55,868 nucleotides of DNA from Rugamonas rubra. Lineage in GTDB: Bacteria > Pseudomonadota > Gammaproteobacteria > Burkholderiales > Burkholderiaceae_D. The position numbers and the translations under genes are program-made. The notes under the pieces were generated by a model. That model was given only the letters and a program-made list of their open reading frames with translations, was not told the origin of the DNA and made no database searches. Where the stretch lies: NCBI RefSeq assembly GCF_900114705.1, contig NZ_FOTW01000022.1, positions 1 through 55,868 of the forward strand, read 5' to 3'. This document shows positions 49,638 through 55,868 of this stretch, in pieces. Each line of letters opens with the position of its first letter. Positions within the stretch are counted from its first letter, which is position 1.

Positions 49638-52592
49638 TCAAGCGGGACGCGCCCCGGCCACCGCCGCGATCAAGGCGGCCGGCTCGACCGGCTTGGTCAA
49701 ATGGGCGCGGAAGCCGCTCTGCAGCGCCTTGATGCGGTCCTCCGAGCGGGCGAAGGCGCTCAGCGCGATGGCCGGCAGGGCGGCGCCGGCCGGGCCGAGG
49801 GCGCGCACCCGCTCGAGCAGGGCGTGGCCGTCGACGTCGGGCATGCCGATGTCGCTCAGCAGCAGGTCGCAGGGCGCGCTGCGCAGCAGGGCCAGCGCCT
49901 CGGCGGCGCTGGCGGCGGTGCGCACGCGGGCGTTGCAGTCGCTCAGGATGCGCTGGATCAGCTGGCGGGCGTCGGCCTCGTCGTCGACCACCAGCACGCG
50001 CAGGCCGGCCAGGTCGGTGCGCGGCGCCGTGGCGGCGGCCGGGGCCGCCGCGCCCGGCACGCGCGGCGGGTCGGCCGGGCGCGCCGCCAGCGGCAGGCGC
50101 AGCGTGAAGCTGGCGCCGCGCCCGGCGCCGGCGCTGGCGGCGGCCACCGTGCCGCCGTGCTGCTCGGCCAGGTGTTTGACGATCGACAGGCCCAGACCCA
50201 GGCCGCCGTGCTGGCGCGTGGTCGACGAGTCGGCTTGGCGGAAGCGCTCGAACACGTGCGGCAGGAAGGCGGCGGCGATGCCGCTGCCGCTGTCGGCCAC
50301 GGTGATCTCGACCTGGCCGTCGGCCTCGCCCATGGCGATGTGCACGGCGCCGCCGCGCGGCGTGAACTTGAGCGCGTTCGACAGCAGGTTCCAGAGGATC
50401 TGCTGCAGCCGGTTGGGGTCGGCCATCACCAGCCCGACCCGGGGCGCGAAGCGCTGGCCGATGCTGATGCCCTTGGCGTCGGCGGTCGGGCGCACCGTCT
50501 CGATGGCCGCCTCGAGCACGCCGAGCGGCGCCAGCGGGCGCATCTCGAGCAGCACCTTGCCGGAGGTGATGCGGCTCATGTCGAGCAGGTCCTCGATCAG
50601 CTGGGCCTGGGCGCGGGCGTTGCGCTCGATGGTCTGCAGGCCGCGGTGCAGGTCGGCCTGGTCGCGGCTGCCCCGGCGCAGCACCTGGGCCCAGCCGAGG
50701 ATCGCCGTCAGCGGCGTGCGCAGCTCGTGCGACAGGGTGGCCAGGAACTCGTCCTTCAACTGGCTGGTGCGCTCGACCTCGGCGCGCGCGCCGCGCTCGC
50801 TGTCGAGCAGTTCGCGGCGCTCCTCGGCGGCCTGCTGGGCCGCCTCGTACAGGCGGGCGTTGTCGATCGCCACGCCGGCCTGGGCGGCGATGCCGCCGAG
50901 GATGCGCTCGCTGCGCTCGCCGAACATGGCCGGCTCGGGGTGGCCGAACACCATGCTGCCGACCACGCCGCCGGCGCGCGACAGCACCGGCACCGCCAGA
51001 TAGCTGCGCATGGCCGGCCCGTCCGCCGCCGCGTCGCCGGCGCAGTGCCGGTAGCGCTCGTCGCGCAGCAGGTCGTCGCTGCGCACCGTGCCCTCGCCGC
51101 GCAGGGCGGGGCCGAACAGGGCGCCGCCGCGCTCGCCGCAGGCCGCCGCGAAGCCGGCCGGCGGCCGCCCCGACACGGTGTGCAGCAGGCGCGCAGCACC
51201 GCCGGCGCCGGCGCCGGCCTCGGCGCCGTGGTAGAGGAAGGCGCCGAAGCGCGCCCCGCTGATGCGCGTGGCCGCGTCGGTGACCTCCTGCAGCAGCGGG
51301 CGCAGGTCGCGCGTCGAGGCCAGCGCGTTGCCGGTGCTGTTGAGCAGTTCGAGCACGTTGCTCTCGTCGCGCAGCGCCTCCTGCACGCGCTTGACCTGGT
51401 CGACGTCGGTGCTGGTGCCGAACCAGCGCAGCAGCTGGCCGGTGCTGTCGCGCACCGGGTTGGCGCGGGTCAGGAACCAGCGGTACTGGCCGTCGGCGCC
51501 GCGGATCGGCAGCTCCATCTCGAACGGCGCGCCGCTGCGCAGCGACTGCTGCCAGCGCTGGCGCAGCGGCTCCCGGCAGGACGGCTCGTAGGCGTCCTGC
51601 CAGCCGTCGCCCACCACCTCGCCGGGCGCGGCGCCGGTGTAGGCGTACCAGCGCTCGTTGTGCCAGGCCACGCTGCCGTCGGCGCGGCCGATCCAGGCCA
51701 GTTGCGGGATCGAGTCGGCCAGCGCGCGCAGCTCCTCCTCGCGCTGGCGCAGGCTGTCCTCGGCGGCCTTGCGCGCGCTGATGTCCTGCGCCATGCCGGT
51801 CATGCCGAGCAGCACGCCGTCGTCGCCGAAGTTGGCGTGGCCGACCACCGAGACCCAGCGCCGCTCGCCGTCGCCGCGCTCGATGCGGCATTCGATGTCG
51901 CAGTCGCTGTGGCTGGCGAAGGCGTCGAAGAAGGCCAGCCGGGCCGGCTCGCGGTCGGCCTCGAGCAGGCGCGCGCGCAGCTGCGGCCAGGCCAGCGCCT
52001 GCTCGGCCGGCAGGTCGAAGATGTCGGCGGCGCGCCGGCCCAGCGTGACCAGGCCGCTGCCGGCGTCCCACAGCCAGTCGCCCAGCTTGCCGGCGGCCAG
52101 CGCCACCTGCAAGCGCTCGGCGCTGTCGCGCAGGGCGCGCTCGCCGAGCTTGCGCTGGGTGATGTCCTGCAGGGTGGCGGTCAGGCCCTCGGCCGACGGG
52201 TAGGCGCGCACCTCCAGCCAGCGCTTGCGCGGCGCGTAGTACAACTCGAAGGCGACCGTCTGGCGCTGCTCCAGCGCCTGGCGGAACTGGCGCTCCAGCA
52301 CGCCGCCGCACAGCGCCGGGAAGGCCTGCCACAGGGTCTGGCCGGGCAGTTGCAGCGGCGCCGCGCCGGGCGGGCGCAGCAGCTCCTCGGCCTGGGCGTT
52401 GAGGTAGCCGATGCGCCAGTCGCGCTCGATGACGGCGAAGCCGTCGGTGATGCTTTCGAGCATGTTGCGCATCCGCTCCTCGGACAGGCGCAGCGCCTCG
52501 CGCGCGGCGCGGGCGTCCTGCTCGGCGCGCTGCAGCGGCGTGGCGCCGGCGCCGGCGTCGAGCAGGGCGCCATGGCCCTCGCGGCCGGTCAT
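49638..52592 (-). CDS. Cytosolic PAS-PAS-PAS-GAF hybrid sensor histidine kinase
   Basis: A 984-residue multi-domain kinase with no membrane segments. In order: PAS1 (about 35-155; NMLESITDGFAVIERDWRIG), PAS2 (about 165-285), PAS3 (about 290-415; SIPQLAWIGRADGSVAWHNE), GAF (about 430-590; VTDAATRISGARFGAFLYHG), HisKA with His622 in LSHELRTPL, HATPase_c (about 720-835; NLLSNALKFTPRGG, DSGSGIAA, HGGLGLGLSIVK) and a C-terminal receiver with Asp914 in LLLSDIGMPDVDG. The ATG at 52592 is chosen because GAGGGG lies upstream; the longer frame is Pro/Arg-rich and non-coding-like. It senses internal or diffusible signals and is a candidate donor for the downstream REC-GGDEF cyclase. Confidence 0.9.
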   Translation of the reverse strand: MTGREGHGALLDAGAGATPLQRAEQDARAAREALRLSEERMRNMLESITDGFAVIERDWRIGYLNAQAEELLRPPGAAPLQLPGQTLWQAFPALCGGVLERQFRQALEQRQTVAFELYYAPRKRWLEVRAYPSAEGLTATLQDITQRKLGERALRDSAERLQVALAAGKLGDWLWDAGSGLVTLGRRAADIFDLPAEQALAWPQLRARLLEADREPARLAFFDAFASHSDCDIECRIERGDGERRWVSVVGHANFGDDGVLLGMTGMAQDISARKAAEDSLRQREEELRALADSIPQLAWIGRADGSVAWHNERWYAYTGAAPGEVVGDGWQDAYEPSCREPLRQRWQQSLRSGAPFEMELPIRGADGQYRWFLTRANPVRDSTGQLLRWFGTSTDVDQVKRVQEALRDESNVLELLNSTGNALASTRDLRPLLQEVTDAATRISGARFGAFLYHGAEAGAGAGGAARLLHTVSGRPPAGFAAACGERGGALFGPALRGEGTVRSDDLLRDERYRHCAGDAAADGPAMRSYLAVPVLSRAGGVVGSMVFGHPEPAMFGERSERILGGIAAQAGVAIDNARLYEAAQQAAEERRELLDSERGARAEVERTSQLKDEFLATLSHELRTPLTAILGWAQVLRRGSRDQADLHRGLQTIERNARAQAQLIEDLLDMSRITSGKVLLEMRPLAPLGVLEAAIETVRPTADAKGISIGQRFAPRVGLVMADPNRLQQILWNLLSNALKFTPRGGAVHIAMGEADGQVEITVADSGSGIAAAFLPHVFERFRQADSSTTRQHGGLGLGLSIVKHLAEQHGGTVAAASAGAGRGASFTLRLPLAARPADPPRVPGAAAPAAATAPRTDLAGLRVLVVDDEADARQLIQRILSDCNARVRTAASAAEALALLRSAPCDLLLSDIGMPDVDGHALLERVRALGPAGAALPAIALSAFARSEDRIKALQSGFRAHLTKPVEPAALIAAVAGARPA

Positions 52593-52969
52593 CCGCGCCC
52601 CTCGGCCCGGCGCGCGGCCGGGCAACGGTGGGCGGCGGAGGGAACGGCGGGGCGGGGCTGGAGGAGGGACGTCATTTGCTTGTAAACACCGTGGTCGAAC
52701 TTGCGGGCGGGCCGGCAATGGGTAAATGGCTGGCTGAGTGCCTGGCGTGCGGCGTGCCGCCGGCCGGCATTGTAGCGCTTTGTTGTAATTTTACACTGCA
52801 CGGCAGCCGGTTTCGCGCACCGGATCGCGGCCGGCGCCGCGCCCCCTGCGCCGGGAGAAACAGGCATCTCGCACCATGCTACACCGACCGGCGGGGCGGC
52901 GGCCGGTGCGGGGCAATGGAAATTTCTTGTTGGAATTTGCTGCGGCGCCGCGCCGCAGGCCGCGCGGGC
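52593..52969. other. Region upstream of the hybrid kinase
   Basis: No gene is called. It presumably contains the kinase promoter. The stretch 52930-52970 is GC-rich with a CTGCGGCGCCGCGCCGCAG palindrome, just beyond the small-RNA terminator. Confidence 0.35.
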
Positions 52970-53029
52970 AAAAAAAAACCCGCTACGGGAGCGGGTTAAA
53001 TCTATTTCCTTGGAGGAGATAGAGGAGAC
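52970..53029 (-). ncRNA. Candidate trans-acting small RNA with CUCC/anti-SD repeats
   Basis: Reading the minus strand from about 53029, a short CU-rich segment contains CTCC three times, the last extended to CTCCTCC, the complement of a ribosome binding site. It is followed by AAGGAAATAGATTT and an intrinsic terminator: AACCCGCT/AGCGGGTT (plus 52977-52997) with loop CCCGT and eight T. A promoter with the right spacing lies immediately upstream. The roughly 60-nt transcript would have a single-stranded CU-rich seed and a stable 3' stem, as in many Hfq- or CU-motif riboregulators. No protein-coding frame fits on this strand. Confidence 0.65.
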
Positions 53030-53035
53030 AGGTGA

Positions 53036-53065
53036 ATTATGCTGCGCTGCGAAAAACAATGCCAA
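53036..53065 (-). promoter_or_regulatory. Promoter of the candidate small RNA
   Basis: On the minus strand TTGGCA (-35, plus 53060-53065; 5/6 match), an 18-bp spacer and CATAAT (-10, plus 53036-53041; 5/6 match). The expected start is near 53029. Confidence 0.65.
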
Positions 53066-53204
53066 TTTTTATTCGTGATGAGAGAAATCACTAGCATGAA
53101 TGCAGTGACATCCGCACAACACGTCCCGGCCTGCGGGCGCGGAAAGGTGTAAGCTTGCCAAGTTTGCGGCCCGGGCCGCGCAGCATATCGAGAAAGCGAG
53201 AAAG

Positions 53205-53435
53205 ATGGCCACCGTAGTCAAGCACCGCAATGTGAACATCGTTCTGTTGGAGCCGGGCGAGGAGTTGGCCGCCCATTGCCACGCCGGCGACATCGCCATC
53301 GTCGCCGACCGGCAGGGCTGGTGGACGCGCTTCGTCGGCCCCGACGGCCAGGTCGACAGCTACGATGTTCCCTATGCCTCGCGCAACGAGGCGCTGTGGG
53401 CGGCCAAGGCGGCCGCCGAGTTCGGCCTGGACTGA
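53205..53435 (+). CDS. Small hypothetical protein
   Basis: A 76-residue soluble protein with a beta-rich N-terminal part (VVKHRNVNIVLLEPGEEL, AHCHAGDIAIVADRQGWWTRF) and a C-terminal helix (NEALWAAKAAAEFGLD). GAGAAAG precedes the ATG at suitable spacing, and codon use matches the surrounding genes, which supports a real gene. It could be a small single-domain regulator or a metal-binding protein (HCH motif), but no family is recognised. Confidence 0.65.
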   Translation: MATVVKHRNVNIVLLEPGEELAAHCHAGDIAIVADRQGWWTRFVGPDGQVDSYDVPYASRNEALWAAKAAAEFGLD

Positions 53436-53521
53436 GGCGCTCCGGGCATTGTTGCGGCGACCATGGGGAATGGTCCGCCCCTCCGTGCTTGGCGTGCCAG
53501 GAAATAAGCTTGAAATTGGGC

Positions 53522-53550
53522 TGGACAGCGCCGCCGAAGCTCCCTATAAT
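53522..53550 (+). promoter_or_regulatory. Strong sigma-70 promoter without an assigned gene
   Basis: TGGACA (53522-53527), a 17-bp spacer and a perfect TATAAT (53545-53550) are followed by a small hairpin TTCGGGAA-N6-TTTCCGAA. The next gene is the tRNA-Arg 160 bp downstream, which has its own promoter, so this may drive a longer tRNA precursor or an unrecognised RNA. Confidence 0.55.
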
Positions 53551-53673
53551 CCTGCTTCTTTCGGGAAGCAAGCTTTCCGAAGGATGCGAATAGACGTGGT
53601 TTAGGCGAGTTGCAAGATAGTTGGTTTGGTCGATTTATCGATTGTCCAACGAAACGGTTGAAAAAATCGAATT

Positions 53674-53701
53674 TTGCAAAATTAAATAAATGCGTTATAA
53701 T
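53674..53701 (+). promoter_or_regulatory. Promoter of tRNA-Arg copy 1
   Basis: TTGCAA (53674-53679), a 16-bp spacer and TATAAT (53696-53701) end 9 bp before the mature tRNA. Confidence 0.7.
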
Positions 53702-53710
53702 GTTGCTTAA

Positions 53711-53787
53711 GCGGCTGTAGCTCAGCTGGATAGAGTACTTGGCTACGAACCAAGGGGTCGTGGGTTCAATTCCTGCCAGCCGCACCA
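53711..53787 (+). tRNA. tRNA-Arg(ACG), copy 1
   Basis: A 77-nt cloverleaf with encoded CCA end. The acceptor stem GCGGCTG pairs with CAGCCGC; the D arm contains AGCTCAGCTGGATAGAG; the anticodon stem-loop CTTGG-CTACGAA-CCAAG gives anticodon ACG (decoded after A34 deamination to inosine); the T arm has GTGGGTTCAATTCCTGC. It is identical over 80 bp to the copy at 55789-55865 and is followed directly by a terminator. Confidence 0.97.
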
Positions 53788-53794
53788 GAATGTT

Positions 53795-53825
53795 GGGACC
53801 AGATCGAAAGATCTGGTCCCTTTTT
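53795..53825 (+). terminator. Terminator of tRNA-Arg copy 1
   Basis: A perfect 11-bp stem GGGACCAGATC/GATCTGGTCCC (53795-53805 and 53810-53820) with a GAAA tetraloop and five T. Confidence 0.93.
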
Positions 53826-53858
53826 CTATTTCCGCCCCATCCTTTTCCCACTCCACAC

Positions 53859-53887
53859 AAAAAAACGCCCGATGCGGGCATCGGGCG
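53859..53887 (-). terminator. Terminator of PEP-CTERM gene A
   Basis: On the minus strand CGCCCGATG/CATCGGGCG (plus 53866-53874 and 53879-53887) with a 4-nt loop is followed by seven T. Confidence 0.85.
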
Positions 53888-53933
53888 CTCTGTCATGCGC
53901 GGACCGGCGTCGCCGTCCGTCTCTGACTTTCGT

Positions 53934-54557
53934 TTAGGCCTTGCGGCGGCGCGCCAGCGCGCCGACCAGCAGCAGGCCGGCCATCAGCATGGCGTAGGTT
54001 TCCGGTTCCGGCACCGCCGTCACGTTCGACTGGTCGAACTCGACGCGCAGACCAGTCGGATTGCCGCCGTTCTGGGCGTAGTTGGTGACCACGAAGTCGA
54101 GCGAGTTGGCGCCGCTGAGGAAGTACGACGAGGCGCTCAGGCTGGCCCAACTGCCGTTGCCGAAACCGTTGGTGGTGCCCAGCGCGTGGCCGTTCAGATA
54201 CACGGTGGCGGCGTTGTCGGCGGCGAAGCGGCCGCTGAACGAGGCGCTCGCCGCGTCGTAACCGCTCAGGTCGAAGCCCAGGTGCCAGGTGTAGGTGTTG
54301 TTCGCGCTCGGGTCGAACGATTCACCCTGCAGTGCGGTCGGCATGATCCAACGCGAGGTGGCGGTGTTGGCCGACCAGTGGGGGAAGGGGAAGGCGCCGG
54401 CGGTGGCGGTGACGTAGCTGGCGTTGCCGTTCAGGGTGTAGTTGCCGTCGACCAGGCCGGCGGCGGCGCCGGTGTTGACCAGGCCGTTGATCGTGTCGGC
54501 CTGGGCGGCGCCGATGGAGGAGAGGGCCAGTGCTGCGGCGAAGATTGCGGTTTTCAT
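53934..54557 (-). CDS. PEP-CTERM protein A (paralogue of 54866-55492)
   Basis: A 207-residue exported protein. The signal peptide is at 1-19 (ending GAAQA), then TINGLVNTGAAAGLVDGNY opens a beta-sandwich domain with FPFPHWSANTATSRWIMPTA and FSGRFAADNAATVYLNGH. The C-terminal sorting signal is complete: VPEPETY, helix AMLMAGLLLVGALA and RRRK. The protein is roughly 70 percent identical by eye to the neighbouring paralogue. ATG 54557 has AAGGAAA upstream. Promoter and terminator are of the same design as those of the paralogue. Likely surface- or matrix-associated after exosortase processing (family knowledge). Confidence 0.88.
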   Translation of the reverse strand: MKTAIFAAALALSSIGAAQADTINGLVNTGAAAGLVDGNYTLNGNASYVTATAGAFPFPHWSANTATSRWIMPTALQGESFDPSANNTYTWHLGFDLSGYDAASASFSGRFAADNAATVYLNGHALGTTNGFGNGSWASLSASSYFLSGANSLDFVVTNYAQNGGNPTGLRVEFDQSNVTAVPEPETYAMLMAGLLLVGALARRRKA

Positions 54558-54687
54558 GATGGTTTTCCTTATATTGTCCATAAAAGAACACTGCTGAATG
54601 GGGCAAACCATGTGTGGCCGCAGGGTGGGGGCGGGAGGCCATTGCCGTCTAAAGTGTTCGCAGGGCAATTTTCATTACCTTGAGATA

Positions 54688-54716
54688 ATTATGATATGGA
54701 TCAAATAGAATGTCAA
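54688..54716 (-). promoter_or_regulatory. Promoter of PEP-CTERM gene A
   Basis: On the minus strand a consensus TTGACA (plus 54711-54716), a 17-bp spacer and CATAAT (plus 54688-54693). The leader to the ATG is about 120 nt and shares blocks with that of gene B. Confidence 0.75.
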
Positions 54717-54792
54717 AGAAATACTTGCAATTTCCGTAAGGAAACATCGCGCCGGTCCGCCATCGCGCCGGCGTGCGGCGATGGCTCTGCCC

Positions 54793-54829
54793 AAAAGAAA
54801 ACGCCCGCTGCGTTGGCGCAACAGGCGTT
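54793..54829 (-). terminator. Terminator of PEP-CTERM gene B
   Basis: On the minus strand AACGCCTGTTGCG pairs with CGCAGCGGGCGTT (plus 54800-54812 and 54817-54829, two G-T pairs) around a 4-nt loop, followed by TTTTCTTTT. Confidence 0.75.
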
Positions 54830-54865
54830 GTTTGGGCGGAGGCGGGCGCCTGGCCGGCGCCGGCT

Positions 54866-55492
54866 TCAACTGCGGCGCAGGCGTCCGGCCGCGCCGACGA
54901 GCAGCAGGCCGGCCAGCAGCATGGCGAAGGCTTCCGGCTCCGGCACGGCCGTCACCTGCGAGCTGAGGAATTCGACGCGCAGGCCGGTCGGGTTGCCGGC
55001 GCCGTAGGCGTCGTTGGTGATGACGAAGTCGAGCGAGTTGAGGCCGGCGACGAAGTAGCTGGCGGCGCTCAGCTGGCGCCAGTCGTTCTCGCCGAAGCCG
55101 CTGGTCAGGCCGATGGCGTGGCCGTTCAGGTAGGCGGTGGCGCGGTTGTCGGCGGCGAAGCGGCCGCTGAAGGAGGCGCTGGCGGCGTCGAAGCCGCTCA
55201 GGTCGAAACCCAGGTGCCAGGTGTAGGTGCCGGGCGAGGTGTGGTTGAACGATTCACCCTGCAATGCGGTCGGCATGATCCAGCGCGAGCTGGCGGTGTT
55301 GGCCGACCAGTGCGGGAAGGGGAAGGCGGCGTCGTTGGCGGTGACGAAGCTGGCCTTGCCGTTCAGTTGGTAGTTGTTGTCGACCAGGCTGGCGTCGACG
55401 CCGGTGTTGACCAGGCCGTGGATGGCGGCGGCCTGGGTGGTGCCGGTGGTGGCCAGGCCCAGCGCGGCGGCGAAGATCAGTCTATTCATCAT
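54866..55492 (-). CDS. PEP-CTERM protein B (paralogue of 53934-54557)
   Basis: A 208-residue exported protein. The signal peptide is at 1-22, then IHGLVNTGVDASLVDNNYQL and the same core motifs as protein A (FPFPHWSANTASSRWIMPTA, FSGRFAADNRATAYLNGH). The C-terminus has VPEPEAF, helix AMLLAGLLLVGAAG and RLRRS, so the sorting signal is intact though the basic tail is shorter. The first ATG (55492) has GAGGA 9 nt upstream and is preferred to the second. Differences from A are scattered substitutions, so the duplication is old rather than recent, and both copies appear functional. Confidence 0.88.
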   Translation of the reverse strand: MMNRLIFAAALGLATTGTTQAAAIHGLVNTGVDASLVDNNYQLNGKASFVTANDAAFPFPHWSANTASSRWIMPTALQGESFNHTSPGTYTWHLGFDLSGFDAASASFSGRFAADNRATAYLNGHAIGLTSGFGENDWRQLSAASYFVAGLNSLDFVITNDAYGAGNPTGLRVEFLSSQVTAVPEPEAFAMLLAGLLLVGAAGRLRRS

Positions 55493-55610
55493 GTTCGGGT
55501 GTCCTCAAAAAGTATTGCCGGGGAAGGCGAACCATGAAGACCGCGACGGAGGCGCGACTGGCTATTGCCTTGAAAGGTGTTTCGTAAGCAACTTACGTTA
55601 CCATTTAATA

Positions 55611-55639
55611 ATTATGGATTATATTTTAAGCAATGTCAA
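55611..55639 (-). promoter_or_regulatory. Promoter of PEP-CTERM gene B
   Basis: On the minus strand TTGACA (plus 55634-55639), a 17-bp spacer and CATAAT (plus 55611-55616): the same two hexamers and spacing as for gene A, with a leader of about 115 nt. Confidence 0.75.
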
Positions 55640-55749
55640 AAGATTATTTGTATGGATGTGCTAAGCGCCGCCGGGTCGCTGGCCCGGCGCTTGGCGCGGG
55701 CCGCAAGGCGCAGCGCGCTGACGGGGGAAAACGGCTGTATGCAGAAAGC

Positions 55750-55778
55750 TTCGCCTTTTTCAAAACCCCTGCTATAAT
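55750..55778 (+). promoter_or_regulatory. Promoter of tRNA-Arg copy 2
   Basis: A perfect TATAAT (55773-55778) lies 10 bp before the tRNA; the -35 region TTCGCC (55750-55755, 17-bp spacer) is weak. Confidence 0.6.
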
Positions 55779-55788
55779 GCTGGCCTGC

Positions 55789-55865
55789 GCGGCTGTAGCT
55801 CAGCTGGATAGAGTACTTGGCTACGAACCAAGGGGTCGTGGGTTCAATTCCTGCCAGCCGCACCA
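55789..55865 (+). tRNA. tRNA-Arg(ACG), copy 2
   Basis: A 77-nt tRNA identical in every base to the copy at 53711-53787, including anticodon ACG and encoded CCA. The identity continues for the three following bases (GAA) to the window edge, so its true extent on the right cannot be seen. Confidence 0.97.
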
Positions 55866-55868
55866 GAA

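Noticed and set aside
53038..53151. A 37-codon plus-strand ORF starting MLRCEKQC with GGAGGAG-rich sequence upstream
   Set aside because: The purine-rich upstream is the complement of the CU-rich small RNA, which has its own promoter and terminator; the peptide shows no protein-like features. The alternative remains possible but weaker.
54558..54710. Sigma-54 promoter for the PEP-CTERM genes (PrsR type)
   Set aside because: No GG-N10-GC element with correct spacing was found in the leaders, while both genes have clear sigma-70 hexamers.
53711..55868. Genomic island with attL/attR at the two tRNA-Arg genes
   Set aside because: The repeats are complete functional tRNAs rather than 3' fragments, and no integrase or phage gene lies between them in this window.

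Overview
The window is GC-rich (roughly two thirds G+C) with dense, mostly operonic coding and strong NNC/NNG codon bias. PEP-CTERM proteins, a DadA/Lrp pair, many two-component and c-di-GMP proteins and the overall gene style point to a betaproteobacterium of the Burkholderiales, most likely Oxalobacteraceae (Massilia/Duganella/Janthinobacterium type). That placement is inference from gene style, not from a marker gene.

Layout: 1-5.7 kb holds a five-gene minus-strand operon of exported proteins of unknown function, ending in a bidirectional terminator. 6-7.4 kb holds a DsbA-family thiol protein and a PRC-barrel protein. 7.6-30.4 kb is a catecholate siderophore region. It starts with an EntD-type phosphopantetheinyl transferase behind a tiny leader ORF, followed by the collapsed remains of a TonB receptor. 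A possible FabMG-like enoyl-ACP reductase lies between. Then comes a Fur-box-controlled TonB receptor followed by entC-entE-entB-entA, two small membrane proteins, a PepSY membrane protein, fes, mbtH, a dimodular NRPS (C-A-PCP-C-A-PCP-TE) and entS. The second A domain carries the exact EntF serine code. The first A domain is different, so the predicted product is a DHB-X-Ser catecholate (monomer or TE-assembled oligomer) rather than enterobactin. No FepBCDG-type ABC importer is present; PepSY and the small membrane proteins suggest a reductive or alternative inner-membrane step.

30.5-39 kb: a CusRS-like two-component pair whose kinase stops right after the phosphoacceptor helix, a SulP permease, an OmpA-like barrel, an MFS exporter with a Cys-containing HTH regulator and an operator-like palindrome, a fatty-acid hydroxylase/sterol desaturase, a PEP-CTERM protein and a CatA-like acetyltransferase. 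39-44.2 kb: an HDOD-ZntB/CorA-YciH-unknown operon, then dadA with its divergent Lrp-type regulator. 44.3-49.3 kb: a TerB-like/membrane-hairpin protein, small secreted or unknown proteins, a collapsed NADH dehydrogenase fragment, a soluble NarL-type kinase and a REC-GGDEF cyclase. 49.6-52.6 kb: a cytosolic PAS-GAF hybrid kinase. 53-55.9 kb: a candidate small RNA with anti-Shine-Dalgarno CU repeats, and two identical tRNA-Arg(ACG) genes flanking two paralogous PEP-CTERM genes with matching promoters.

Recurring themes are (i) iron acquisition by a diverged catecholate pathway, (ii) genes collapsed to their two ends by in-frame internal deletion, and (iii) a dispersed palindromic GGGTCAGACCC element at the ends of convergent genes. 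All calls come from reading the sequence; no database search was run.
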